Positions 9,410 through 17,470 of a DNA stretch of 64,000 nt are shown piece by piece; the stretch's first letter is position 1; every line of letters begins with the position of its first letter. The notes under the pieces were generated by a model, which worked only from the letters and a program-made list of their open reading frames with translations, had not been told where the DNA came from and made no database searches. The position numbers were made by a program, and so were the translations under genes. The DNA is from Hydrogenophaga sp. PBL-H3 (lineage in GTDB: Bacteria; Pseudomonadota; Gammaproteobacteria; Burkholderiales; Burkholderiaceae_C): assembly GCF_010104355.1 (NCBI RefSeq), contig NZ_CP044972.1:186001-250000 (forward strand). The letters are read 5' to 3'.

Positions 9410-10292
9410 CGCCAGCGCCCGCGAAGGCGTGTCGATTCCCCAGACCCTCACGCCGGCCTCCACGAAAGCTCCCAAGATGACCGGTTTCCTCCAGGTTGAA
9501 AACCTCGCCAAGGCCTACCAGGCCGACAAGCCGGTGTTCGCCGACGTGTCGTTCGCCATCGACAAAGGCGAGTTCGTCTGCATCATCGGCCACAGCGGCT
9601 GCGGCAAGACCACCATCCTCAACGTGCTCGCGGGGCTGGACACCGCGAGCTCCGGCCACTGCTTCATGGACGGCCGCGAGATCGCCGGGCCCAGCCTGGA
9701 ACGCGGCGTGGTGTTCCAGAGCCACGCGCTCATGCCCTGGCTCACCGTGCGGCAGAACATCGCGTTCGCCGTGAAGTCGCGCTGGCCCGACTGGAGCCGC
9801 GCACAGATCAACGCCCACGCCGAAAAATTCGTCGCGCTGGTGGGCCTGTCGCCTGCCATCGACAAGAAGCCGAGCCAGCTCTCCGGCGGCATGAAGCAGC
9901 GTGTGGGCATTGCGCGGGCCTTTGCCATCCAGCCCAAGATGCTGTTGCTTGACGAGCCTTTTGGTGCGCTCGACGCACTCACGCGCGGCACGATCCAGGA
10001 CGAATTGATGGGCATCGTGCGCGAGACGCAGCAGACCGTTTTCATGATCACGCACGACGTGGACGAAGCCATCTTGCTGGCCGACCGGATTCTGCTCATG
10101 ACGAACGGGCAGGAGTTGACTGACGGCAACGTGGGCACCGAAACCATTTACAAGCCCGGCGGCATGGCCGAGGTGGTGGCCAACCCGCTGCCGCGCAGCC
10201 GCACACGCGCACAACTCCACCACCTCGACGGCTACTACGACCTGCGCAATCACATCGTTGATTTCCTGGTCAGCCGCGCGAAAGCGCACTGA
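9399..10292 (+). CDS. ABC transporter ATPase, NtrC/CynD type
   Basis: 297 residues. Walker A is GHSGCGKTT, the Q-loop follows in VVFQSHALMPWL, the ABC signature is LSGGMKQR and Walker B is MLLLDEPFGALDA with the switch histidine in ITHDVDEA. About 30 poorly conserved residues precede the first ABC strand, so the ATG at 9477 (MTGFLQVENL) may be the real start. The upstream ATG at 9399 overlaps the permease gene. It energises import by the preceding permease and binding protein. Confidence 0.92.
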   Translation: MWSDASAREGVSIPQTLTPASTKAPKMTGFLQVENLAKAYQADKPVFADVSFAIDKGEFVCIIGHSGCGKTTILNVLAGLDTASSGHCFMDGREIAGPSLERGVVFQSHALMPWLTVRQNIAFAVKSRWPDWSRAQINAHAEKFVALVGLSPAIDKKPSQLSGGMKQRVGIARAFAIQPKMLLLDEPFGALDALTRGTIQDELMGIVRETQQTVFMITHDVDEAILLADRILLMTNGQELTDGNVGTETIYKPGGMAEVVANPLPRSRTRAQLHHLDGYYDLRNHIVDFLVSRAKAH

Positions 10293-10335
10293 TTCCCTTC
10301 TCACTTTTCCTTCACCACACAGCAACGAGGCAACC

Positions 10336-10779
10336 ATGAACCGACTCGACATCACTGAAAAAATCATCTCCACCAAGGTGTCCAAAGGCATCAGCTGGGC
10401 CGACGTGGCCAAGAAAGTCGGCCAGTCCAAGGAATGGACCACGGCGCTGTGCCTGGGCCAGATGACGGCGTCCGGCGCCGAGGCCAAGGTGGTCGGCAAG
10501 ATCTTTGGCCTGTCGGTGGAAGAGCAGAAGTGGCTGCAGGTCGTGCCGTACAAGGGCTCGCTGCCCACAGCCGTGCCCACCGATCCGCTGATCTACCGCT
10601 GGTACGAGATCGTCAGCGTCTACGGCACGACCATCAAGGAACTCATCCACGAAGAGTTCGGCGACGGCATCATGAGCGCGATCGACTTCAGCATGGACAT
10701 CCAGCGCCAGGCCGACCCCAAGGGCGACCGCGTCAATGTGGTGCTCTCCGGCAAGTTCCTGCCCTACAAGCAGTATTGA
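10336..10779 (+). CDS. cynS: Cyanate hydratase (cyanase)
   Basis: Cyanase converts cyanate plus bicarbonate to ammonia and CO2, giving a nitrogen source. The 147-residue length matches the family. The catalytic triad is present and in register with E. coli (constant offset of 8): R88 and E91 in YRWYEIVS and S114 in GIMSAIDF. The N-terminal half is the usual helix-turn-helix-like domain. The gene lies 43 bp after the ABC ATPase with CGAGG before the ATG, so it closes the transporter operon, as in cyanobacterial cynABDS. Together with the sigma-54 promoter this suggests induction under nitrogen limitation. Confidence 0.96.
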   Translation: MNRLDITEKIISTKVSKGISWADVAKKVGQSKEWTTALCLGQMTASGAEAKVVGKIFGLSVEEQKWLQVVPYKGSLPTAVPTDPLIYRWYEIVSVYGTTIKELIHEEFGDGIMSAIDFSMDIQRQADPKGDRVNVVLSGKFLPYKQY

Positions 10780-10797
10780 GCTCCCGCCGCGCCGCGC

Positions 10798-11670
10798 TCA
10801 TAGCGGCGGCGCCCCTGGAGTCTGCAGCTCCATCCATTCCTGAAATGCCTTCATGGCCGCGCTCTTGCGCCTTGTCTTCAGGCGCGTGAGCCAGTAGCCG
10901 CCCACGTCCACGTCCACGTCGAACAGGCGCACCAGCCGCCCGCTCTGCAGGTCGCGGCCAAAGAGCGCCAGCGGCAACAGGGCCACGCCCGCGCCCTGGG
11001 CCGCGGCGTCGGCCAGCACCAGCGAGGAGTCGAACATCGGCCCGGTGAGCAGCGGTGGCCGCCCGCCTGCGGCGTAGAACCATTGCGTCCATTCGTCAGA
11101 ACGGTAGGAGCGCAACAGCGTCTCGCGCCCGAGGTCGGCCACCGCGCGGATGCGGTGGGCCAACGATGGCGCGCACACGGGAGCCAGCGGCGCGTCCAGC
11201 AGGTGCCGCGTCTGCATGCCGGGCCACTGGCCGTCGCCAAAGCGGATCGCGCAGTCCAGCCCCTCGGCCGCGAGGTCGATGCGGTTGTTGTGCGTGAACA
11301 GCCGCAACTCCACGAAGGGGTGGCGTGCCTGGAACTCGCGCAGGCGCGGCAGCAGCCAGCCCACGGCGAAGGTGCCCACCGCGCCGACCGACAGCACCTC
11401 GCGCTTGTGCGCGCCCTTGAATGACTCCAGCGTGGCCGAGACGCGCGCAAACGCGTCCACCAGCGTCGGCAGCAGGGCCATGCCCTCGTCGGTGAGGGCC
11501 AGCCCGCGCGGCACGCGCCGGAACAGCGGCTTGCCCAGGCGCTGTTCCAGGTTCTTCACGTGCTGGCTCACGGCGGTCTGCGTGAGGTGCAGCTCCTGCG
11601 CCGCGCGCGTGAAGCTCAGGTGCCGCGCCGACACCTCGAAGGCGCGCAAGGCATTGAGTGGCAGGTCCAT
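10798..11670 (-). CDS. LysR-family regulator, AmpR/GcvA-like, divergent from the beta-lactamase
   Basis: 290 residues. The N-terminal winged helix (residues 4-62, LNALRAFEVSARHLSFTRAA ... TAVSQHVKNLEQRLG) and co-inducer domain belong to the GcvA/AmpR subgroup, including the FRRVPRGLALTDEG stretch. It is divergent from a class A beta-lactamase gene across about 100 bp that holds a T-N11-A palindrome, the classic ampR-bla arrangement. It therefore probably controls the beta-lactamase in response to cell-wall fragments (inference). It is convergent with cynS. Confidence 0.88.
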   Translation of the reverse strand: MDLPLNALRAFEVSARHLSFTRAAQELHLTQTAVSQHVKNLEQRLGKPLFRRVPRGLALTDEGMALLPTLVDAFARVSATLESFKGAHKREVLSVGAVGTFAVGWLLPRLREFQARHPFVELRLFTHNNRIDLAAEGLDCAIRFGDGQWPGMQTRHLLDAPLAPVCAPSLAHRIRAVADLGRETLLRSYRSDEWTQWFYAAGGRPPLLTGPMFDSSLVLADAAAQGAGVALLPLALFGRDLQSGRLVRLFDVDVDVGGYWLTRLKTRRKSAAMKAFQEWMELQTPGAPPL

Positions 11671-11702
11671 GACGTCCCCAAGTTTTTCTGTGGTCGGTCC
11701 TT

Positions 11703-11743
11703 GATTATTCCTGTTTGAATCCGGGCGTCACACTGCCTACGAT
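11703..11743 (+). promoter_or_regulatory. LysR operator and beta-lactamase promoter
   Basis: GATT-N11-AATC at 11703-11721 is a T-N11-A LysR box. It overlaps TTGAAT (11716-11721), which sits 16 bp from TACGAT (11738-11743), a usable sigma-70 promoter for the beta-lactamase gene starting at 11772. Confidence 0.6.
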
Positions 11744-11771
11744 GCAGGCCTTGCCTCAACGAAACACCCCT

Positions 11772-12647
11772 ATGGACCGACGCACCTTCTTTCTGACCCC
11801 TGGCGCCGGGCTGCTGTGCGGCCTGAGCGCATTCCCCTTCAAAAATGCGTGGGCGGACGCGACCACCCTGCAGGATGGTCTGCGCGACATCGAGGCCACG
11901 GCCCGCGGTCGCCTGGGCGTGCACATCATCGACACCGCCACCGGGCGCGAACACGGCTGGCGTGCGGACGAGCGCTTCCTCATGCTGAGTTCGTTCAAGC
12001 TGCTGGCCAGCGCCCTGGTGCTGGCCCGCGCGGATCGCAGCGAGGAATCGCTGGAGCGGCGCATCCGCTACCGCCAGCAGGACCTGGTGCCGTGGTCGCC
12101 CGTGACGGAGAAGCACGTGGGCGGCGAGGGCCTGAGCTTGGCCCAGCTGTGCGAGGCCACCATCACCACCAGCGACAACACCGCCGCCAACCTCATCCTC
12201 GCCAGCTACGGCGGCCCGGCGGCGCTCACCGCCTTCGCACGCCGGCTGGGCGACACGGTGACAAGGCTGGACCGCACCGAGCCCGAACTGAACCGCCGCG
12301 CCGCCAGCGGCGAACCGCTGGACACCACCACGCCGCGCGCGATGGCGCACACGGTGCACAAGCTGCTGCTGGGCGATGCACTGGCACCGGCCTCGCGCGA
12401 GCGGCTGCTGCAATGGCTGCTGGCCAACACCACCGGCGGCACGCACCTGCGGGCCGGTGTGCCGGCCGGCTGGCGTGTGGGTGAGAAGACCGGCACAGCC
12501 GGGGACGATGCGAACGACATCGGCATCGCATTCCCGCCGCAGCGCGCGCCCCTGATCGTGACGGCCTACCTGGCGGAGAGCGCCACCGATGCCGCTACGC
12601 GGGAGGCAGCGCTGGCCAGCGTGGGGCGCTTGCTGGCGCGGGCCTGA
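11772..12647 (+). CDS. bla: Class A beta-lactamase
   Basis: Periplasmic serine beta-lactamase of 291 residues. All class A motifs are visible: SSFK at 73-76 with the nucleophile serine, SDN at 134-136, EPELN at 170-174 with the general-base glutamate and KTG at 239-241. The N-terminus (MDRRTFFL, hydrophobic stretch, AWADA) looks like a Tat or Sec signal peptide. The start at 11772 is chosen because the signal begins there. Two upstream ATGs would place extra residues before it. It is divergent from an AmpR-like gene. Spectrum of activity cannot be read from the motifs. Confidence 0.93.
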   Translation: MDRRTFFLTPGAGLLCGLSAFPFKNAWADATTLQDGLRDIEATARGRLGVHIIDTATGREHGWRADERFLMLSSFKLLASALVLARADRSEESLERRIRYRQQDLVPWSPVTEKHVGGEGLSLAQLCEATITTSDNTAANLILASYGGPAALTAFARRLGDTVTRLDRTEPELNRRAASGEPLDTTTPRAMAHTVHKLLLGDALAPASRERLLQWLLANTTGGTHLRAGVPAGWRVGEKTGTAGDDANDIGIAFPPQRAPLIVTAYLAESATDAATREAALASVGRLLARA

Positions 12648-12654
12648 ACGCCGG

Positions 12655-13524
12655 TCAGCCCGGCAGCGGAATCCATTCCTGGTTGTCGTCGGGCGGCAGC
12701 GCAAAACGCCCCGCCGCCCAGTCGGCCTTGGCCTGCTCGATGCGCTCCTTGCGCGAGGACACGAAGTTCCAGAAGACATGGCGCTCGCCCAGCGGCTCGC
12801 CGCCAAAGACCATGAGCGTGCTCTGGGTGCGCGCGGTGATCACCGCGTCGGTGTCGTTGCCGAATACCAGCAACTGACCGGGCTCATAGGTTTCACCGGC
12901 ATGTTCGATCTCGCCGCGCGCCACGTACAACGCCTGCTCGCTGTAACCGCCGGGCAAGGCCAGGCTGGCGCCACTCTGCCATTCGGTGTGCAGGTAGAAC
13001 AGCGGTGAATGCGTCTTCACCGGGCTCTTCATGCCGTAGGCCTCACCGGCGATCAGGCGCATCCACACGCCGTCCCGCTCCTGCACCGGCAGGTTGGCCG
13101 CGGGGTAGTGTGTGAAGGCCGGGTCGGTCTCTTCGTCCTTCTCGGGCAGGGCCACCCACAGCTGCATGAGTTCCAGTCCGCCGCCGGCAAACGAGTCGGG
13201 GTGCGTGAAGCGCTCCGAATGCGAGATACCGCGCCCGGCCGTCATCCAGTTCACGTCGCCCGGGTTGATGAGCTGGTCAACGCCCAGGCTGTCGCGGTGA
13301 TGGACCTGGCCGCTGAGCAAATAGCTCACGGTGGACAGGCCGATGTGCGGATGCGGGCGCACGTCGGCCGCGCGCGTGTCTTCGGGCGCGATGGTCACCG
13401 GCCCGGCGTGGTCCACGAAGATCCACGGGCCGACCATGCGGCGCTTGGCATAGGGCAGCACACGCCGCACTTTCAGGCCGTGGCCCAGGTCGGCAGCGCG
13501 CGCGGTGATCACCATCTCCAGCAT
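12655..13524 (-). CDS. Pirin family protein 1
   Basis: 289-residue bicupin of the pirin family, cytoplasmic. The N-terminal cupin carries the metal-binding histidine motif RPHPHIGLSTVSYL and the downstream HSERFT segment. Some bacterial pirins have quercetinase activity, others bind regulatory partners. The gene is followed (in its own direction) by nothing on its strand and lies 13 bp from a second pirin gene, apparently in one transcript from the LysR-controlled divergent promoter at about 14.45 kb. Confidence 0.9.
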   Translation of the reverse strand: MLEMVITARAADLGHGLKVRRVLPYAKRRMVGPWIFVDHAGPVTIAPEDTRAADVRPHPHIGLSTVSYLLSGQVHHRDSLGVDQLINPGDVNWMTAGRGISHSERFTHPDSFAGGGLELMQLWVALPEKDEETDPAFTHYPAANLPVQERDGVWMRLIAGEAYGMKSPVKTHSPLFYLHTEWQSGASLALPGGYSEQALYVARGEIEHAGETYEPGQLLVFGNDTDAVITARTQSTLMVFGGEPLGERHVFWNFVSSRKERIEQAKADWAAGRFALPPDDNQEWIPLPG

Positions 13525-13537
13525 CGTGTTCTCCTGT

Positions 13538-14422
13538 TCAGGCCTCGGCCGTGATGCGGCCCATCTTGCCGCTTTGGAAGTCCGTGAAGGCCTGGTGGAT
13601 TTCGGCCTCTGTGTTCATCACGAACGGACCATAGCCCACCACCGGTTCGTTGATCGGTTCACCGCTCAGCCACAGCACGGTGCTGTCTTCCAGCACCTCC
13701 AGCGTCACGTCCTCGCCGTCGCGCGAGAACACGGGCAGGTTGGCCGCAACGACCTCCTGACCATTGTCCAGCCGCAGCCGTCCGCGCAGCACCAGCGGTG
13801 CCGTGGTGTGGCCCGCCGCGGCTGGCAGGGTCACGGTGTGGCCGGCCTTCAGGCGCAGGTCCCACACCTGCATGGGCGTGAAGGTGTGGGCCGGGCCTTT
13901 TGCGCCGAGCAGCTCGCCCGCGATGATGCGCGCCGTGCCGGCGCCCACCCCGTTGACATCTGGCAACGCGACCTCGGGAATCTGCTCGCGCGTGATGCCC
14001 TGGTAACCCGGCGCGGCCATCTTGTCGCGCGCCGGCAGGTTCACCCAGAGTTGCACCATCTCGAACGCGCCGCCGGTTTTGGCGAAGCGCTCGCCGTGGT
14101 ACTCCTCGTGCACGATGCCGGCGGCAGCCGTCATCCACTGCACCTCACCGGGGCCGATGGTGCCGCCACCGCCGCTGGAGTCGCGGTGCGAGACCTCGCC
14201 GTCGTACACGATGGTCACGGTCTCGAAGCCGCGGTGCGGGTGCTGGCCCACGCCGCGTTGCTTTGTGGTGGGCTCGAAGCGCGTGGGGCCGCCGTAGTCC
14301 AGCATCAGGAACGGCGAGAAGCGCTCGGGCCGGTCGTTGTACGAAAACATGCTGCGCACCGGAAAGCCGTCACCTACCCAGTGGCCGCCGGCGCTGCGTT
14401 GGATGAAAGACACGGTTTTCAT
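13538..14422 (-). CDS. Pirin family protein 2
   Basis: 294-residue bicupin of the pirin family with GQHPHRGFETVTIVYDGEVSH as its metal-binding cupin motif and HEEYH as the later histidine. The start at 14422 (MKTVSFIQRS) has AAGGAG at ideal spacing. The longer reading frame upstream has none. It heads the two-pirin operon and is divergent from a LysR gene whose operator-like palindrome lies between them. Confidence 0.9.
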   Translation of the reverse strand: MKTVSFIQRSAGGHWVGDGFPVRSMFSYNDRPERFSPFLMLDYGGPTRFEPTTKQRGVGQHPHRGFETVTIVYDGEVSHRDSSGGGGTIGPGEVQWMTAAAGIVHEEYHGERFAKTGGAFEMVQLWVNLPARDKMAAPGYQGITREQIPEVALPDVNGVGAGTARIIAGELLGAKGPAHTFTPMQVWDLRLKAGHTVTLPAAAGHTTAPLVLRGRLRLDNGQEVVAANLPVFSRDGEDVTLEVLEDSTVLWLSGEPINEPVVGYGPFVMNTEAEIHQAFTDFQSGKMGRITAEA

Positions 14423-14469
14423 GGGGTGTTCTCCTTGGTGAAGACGCACTGTACCGGGCCTGCGCGATC

Positions 14470-14490
14470 GTGATAAGTCGGTAAGATCAC
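14470..14490. promoter_or_regulatory. LysR operator between the pirin operon and its divergent regulator
   Basis: GTGAT-N11-ATCAC is a perfect 5-bp inverted repeat in T-N11-A form, placed between divergent start codons at 14422 and 14524. Confidence 0.6.
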
Positions 14491-14523
14491 AAATCATTTT
14501 TCAATGAGATGAAAGATCGAGCC

Positions 14524-15414
14524 ATGGACCTAAACGACACGCTGGTGTTCGTGCGCGTGGCGCAGGCCGGTGGCTTCAGCGCCGCCGCCCGGCTGCTGGG
14601 CATGCCCACCTCCACGCTGAGCGTGCGCGTGTCGCGGCTGGAGCAGCGCCTGGGTGTGACGCTGCTGCAGCGCACCACCCGCCGCCTGCACCTGACCGAA
14701 GCGGGCCAGACCTACCTGGCGCAGGCCGCGCGCGGGCTTGAAGACATCTTGCAGGCCGAGGCGCAGCTCGATGCCGGCAAACACGATGCCCAGGGTCTGC
14801 TGCGCATCACGCTGCCGATCGACATGGGCGACGACCAGCTGCTCGCCATCCTCAGCGGCTACCGCGCACGCCACCCGGGCGTGGCGGTGGAGCTGGTGTT
14901 TTCCGACGCCCGGCTGGACCTGGTGGCGCAGGGGCTGGATCTCGCCCTGCGCGCCGGCGAGCTGGCCGATTCCAGCCTCGTGGCGCGCCTGATCGGCCAG
15001 GCGCGTTGGGCCCCATTTGCCCACCCCGACTACCTGGCGCGCGCGCCGGCACTGCGCACACCGAAAGACCTCACGCAGCACGCCACGCTGTGTTTCAGCC
15101 CACTGGGGCGCGACAGCTGGACACTCTCGCGCGGCAAGACCCGCGCGCAGGTGCCGCTGCGTTGTGCCTTTGCAGCCAACGACATGCGCCTCATCCGCCA
15201 GCTCGCGCTCGATGCCCAGGGCGTGGCCCTGCTGCCCGACTACGTGTGCCGCCGCGAGATCGGCCACGGGCACCTGGTGCCGCTGCTGCCGGGCTGGTAC
15301 GCGCGCACCGATCCGATCCACCTGGTCTACCCGGGCCAGCGTTTCGTGCCGCCCAAGCTGCGGCATTTCATCGACGAGGCTGGGCCTGCGCTATCAGCCC
15401 TGTTTGAACGGTAA
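14524..15414 (+). CDS. LysR-family transcriptional regulator
   Basis: 296 residues. Winged helix at about 1-60 (FVRVAQAGGFSAAARLLGMPTSTLS), then a periplasmic-binding-like effector domain of the type common in pirin- and dehydrogenase-linked LysR proteins. The start is taken at 14524, with MDLN as the usual LysR opening. An in-frame ATG at 14509 is an alternative. The divergent pirin operon is its likely target, and a T-N11-A palindrome lies in the gap. Confidence 0.88.
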   Translation: MDLNDTLVFVRVAQAGGFSAAARLLGMPTSTLSVRVSRLEQRLGVTLLQRTTRRLHLTEAGQTYLAQAARGLEDILQAEAQLDAGKHDAQGLLRITLPIDMGDDQLLAILSGYRARHPGVAVELVFSDARLDLVAQGLDLALRAGELADSSLVARLIGQARWAPFAHPDYLARAPALRTPKDLTQHATLCFSPLGRDSWTLSRGKTRAQVPLRCAFAANDMRLIRQLALDAQGVALLPDYVCRREIGHGHLVPLLPGWYARTDPIHLVYPGQRFVPPKLRHFIDEAGPALSALFER

Positions 15415-15427
15415 CGGGCCAAAGTCT

Positions 15428-15501
15428 CCGTTCGGGCTGAGCTTGTCGAAGTCCTGCAAGCAAGGTTCGCGCAAGGGCTTCGACAAGCTCAGCCCGAACG
15501 G
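15428..15501. repeat. Interspersed 24-bp palindromic repeat, inverted pair
   Basis: A 24-bp unit (core TTCGGGCTGAGCTTGTCGAA) and its exact reverse complement are separated by 26 bp. They can form a long hairpin between the LysR stop and the rlmN-like start. It is one of four loci of the same family in the window. Confidence 0.85.
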
Positions 15502-15531
15502 GGGATGTCCCGGCTGTAAGCTTCGCTCCCC

Positions 15532-16575
15532 ATGCGTATAGAACACATCCGCCAACGATTGAGCGCCCTGGGCGCCAATCCGCGCCACGCGCAGCGCGTG
15601 CTGCGCCTGTGGTCGCAGGCCTTGCCGCAGGACGCGGGCCGGCGCGAGGTGTCGCACTTCCTGCCGGCCACGCTGGTGGCGGCGCTGCCGGCGTTGACCG
15701 AGGAGCTCGCGGGCCTGGCGGTGCTGCAATCCGAACACCCGGGCGAAGATGGCTCGGCGCGCCTGCTACTGGCCCTGGCCGACGGCCAGACAGTGGAGAG
15801 CGTGCTGCTGCCGCGCGACGGCCTGTGCGTGTCCACGCAGGTGGGTTGCGCGGTGGGCTGCGTGTTCTGCATGACGGGGCAGGGCGGCCTGGTGCGCCAG
15901 GTGGGCAGCGCCGAGATCGTGGCGCAGGTGGCCTTGGCGCGAACGCTGCGCCCGGTGAAGAAGGTGGTGTTCATGGGCATGGGCGAGCCCGCGCACAACC
16001 TGGACAACGTGATGGAGGCCATCGACCTGCTGGGCACTGTGGGCAACATCGGCCACAAGCAACTGGTGTTCTCCACCGTGGGCGACCCGCGTGTGTTCGA
16101 AGCCTTGCCGCAGGCCCGCGTGAAGCCAGCGCTGGCGCTCTCGCTGCACACCACCAAAGCAGACTTGCGCGAACAGCTGCTGCCGCGCGCCCCGCGCATG
16201 ACACCCGAGGCGCTGGTGGAGGCCGGTGAGCGCTACGCGCGTGCCACAGGCTATCCCATCCAGTACCAGTGGACGCTGCTGGCCGGCATCAACGACGGCG
16301 ACGACGAGATCGATGGGCTGGTGCGCCTGCTGCACGGCAAGCACGCCATCCTCAACATGATTCCGTACAACACCGTGGACGACCTGCCCTACCAGCGCCC
16401 AAGCCGGGAGCAGGCCGAGGAGATAGCGCGCCGCCTGCACCGCCGCGGCATCCTCACCAAGCTGCGCCAGTCGGCGGGGCAGGACGTGGAGGGCGGGTGT
16501 GGGCAGTTGCGGGCTCGCGCCGAGAAGCCGGCGCGCCGCGTGATTCCCTTGCACGTGCAAGGCGCCAACGCCTGA
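15532..16575 (+). CDS. RlmN-like radical SAM RNA methyltransferase
   Basis: 347-residue member of the RlmN/Cfr family, which methylates C2 or C8 of an adenosine in 23S rRNA or tRNA. The radical-SAM cluster motif is CAVGCVFC (CX3CX2C). MGMGEPAHNLDNV binds SAM, and a cysteine in GGCGQLRA near the C-terminus corresponds to the mechanistic cysteine that forms the covalent RNA adduct. It is shorter than canonical RlmN (about 380) and the first 60 residues diverge, so it may be a paralogue with a different target rather than the housekeeping enzyme. It lies immediately after the palindromic repeat. Confidence 0.8.
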   Translation: MRIEHIRQRLSALGANPRHAQRVLRLWSQALPQDAGRREVSHFLPATLVAALPALTEELAGLAVLQSEHPGEDGSARLLLALADGQTVESVLLPRDGLCVSTQVGCAVGCVFCMTGQGGLVRQVGSAEIVAQVALARTLRPVKKVVFMGMGEPAHNLDNVMEAIDLLGTVGNIGHKQLVFSTVGDPRVFEALPQARVKPALALSLHTTKADLREQLLPRAPRMTPEALVEAGERYARATGYPIQYQWTLLAGINDGDDEIDGLVRLLHGKHAILNMIPYNTVDDLPYQRPSREQAEEIARRLHRRGILTKLRQSAGQDVEGGCGQLRARAEKPARRVIPLHVQGANA

Positions 16576-16581
16576 GGGTGC

Positions 16582-17361
16582 TCAGAGCCAACTGGGCTCC
16601 GCAGCTTCCCTGTGTGCGCCCTGCGAGAACACCACCTGGGCGCAGAGCTCGTCCCGGCTTGAGGCGATGCGGCGCAGGTGCTGGCGCCACGCCGGGCTGG
16701 TCACGCCGCCTATGCCACGGGCCCAGTGGGGCGGGTGTGATTCGTCGTCGAACACCATCACCCGAGGCAGGCGCGCGAGGCACTCCAGCGCTTCGAGGCG
16801 GCCGTCGCTGATGGCGATCACACCGTCGCTCACCGGCTGGCGCACGAACTGCGCGCCGCTGCAGACGTGGGCGCAAACGAAGCCGTAGACCTCGTCGCGT
16901 CGGTGGCCGGGGATCAGCAGTTCGGCCAGCCGCACCAGGCCAGCCGTGCCGAAGTCGCGCGCGCCGTGGCTGCCCGGCACTGGCTGGCCGCTGAAGGTGG
17001 CGAACAGGCGGTCGCGGGCGCGGGCGTGGTGCGCCACGGCAATGAAGTGGCTCGTGAAGCGCGGGTCGTCGAGGCCCGCCGCGAGCGCGTCGCGGTGGTT
17101 GAGCAGCTGCCAGACCAGCAGGGCCAACAGCACCCGGATCTGGTCGATGCCGGTGGAGAGGGCCACGCGATGCACCGGCCGCTCGCGCGGGGGCGCATCG
17201 CCATCCAGCGCCTCGTGTGCCGCGATCGTGCGCAGGATCTCGCGGCGCTGCTCGTCGTGAAATCCGAGGCCGGCCCGGGCCTGCGTGCACGGTGGATCGA
17301 ACCACCATTGCAGCAGCGCAGCGGTGGTGGGCGTGACGCGCGGCGACACGGCTGGGTTCAT
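16582..17361 (-). CDS. Decayed N-terminal domain of a type III restriction/DEAD-helicase family (predicted inactive)
   Basis: 259 residues with an excellent start (AGGAGG before the ATG at 17361). The order of segments resembles the first part of Res-type restriction helicases as I recall them: ALLQWWFDPP, FHDEQRREILRTIAAHEAL, ALLVWQLLNHRDALAAGLDDPRFTSHF, FGTAGLVRLAELLIPGHR, VYGFVCAHVCS, then FDDESH. Where the family has a Walker A loop (ATGTGKT) this protein has ALSTGIDQIR. Where it has DEAH it has DDES, and the following SAT motif reads FSQGAH. The rest of the helicase and nuclease is absent. It would therefore not hydrolyse ATP. It may be a domesticated regulator or decoy, or a pseudogene that keeps an open frame. 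The homology call is from memory and needs a profile search. It is divergent from the XRE gene. Confidence 0.5.
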   Translation of the reverse strand: MNPAVSPRVTPTTAALLQWWFDPPCTQARAGLGFHDEQRREILRTIAAHEALDGDAPPRERPVHRVALSTGIDQIRVLLALLVWQLLNHRDALAAGLDDPRFTSHFIAVAHHARARDRLFATFSGQPVPGSHGARDFGTAGLVRLAELLIPGHRRDEVYGFVCAHVCSGAQFVRQPVSDGVIAISDGRLEALECLARLPRVMVFDDESHPPHWARGIGGVTSPAWRQHLRRIASSRDELCAQVVFSQGAHREAAEPSWL

Positions 17362-17400
17362 GTTGTCCTCCTGACGGTTGTGGTTTTGGGTGAATAAGTC

Positions 17401-17439
17401 AATCAACAAGTGAATTCAGCATACAACACGAAGTTGATT
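17401..17439. promoter_or_regulatory. AT-rich operator-like region between divergent genes
   Basis: AATCAAC at 17401-17407 and GTTGATT at 17433-17439 form a 7-bp inverted repeat in an AT-rich gap between the divergent starts at 17361 and 17471. The GTTGAT element recurs in the ATPase promoter at 17916-17921. Confidence 0.4.
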
Positions 17440-17470
17440 CCAAAGGCGGCCGAAAACTAGCGTTCGATGC

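Noticed and set aside
10779..10798. LysR gene at 10798-11670 as the regulator of the cyanase operon
   Set aside because: It is convergent with cynS and divergent from bla, with a LysR box in the bla gap. Control of bla is the simpler reading.
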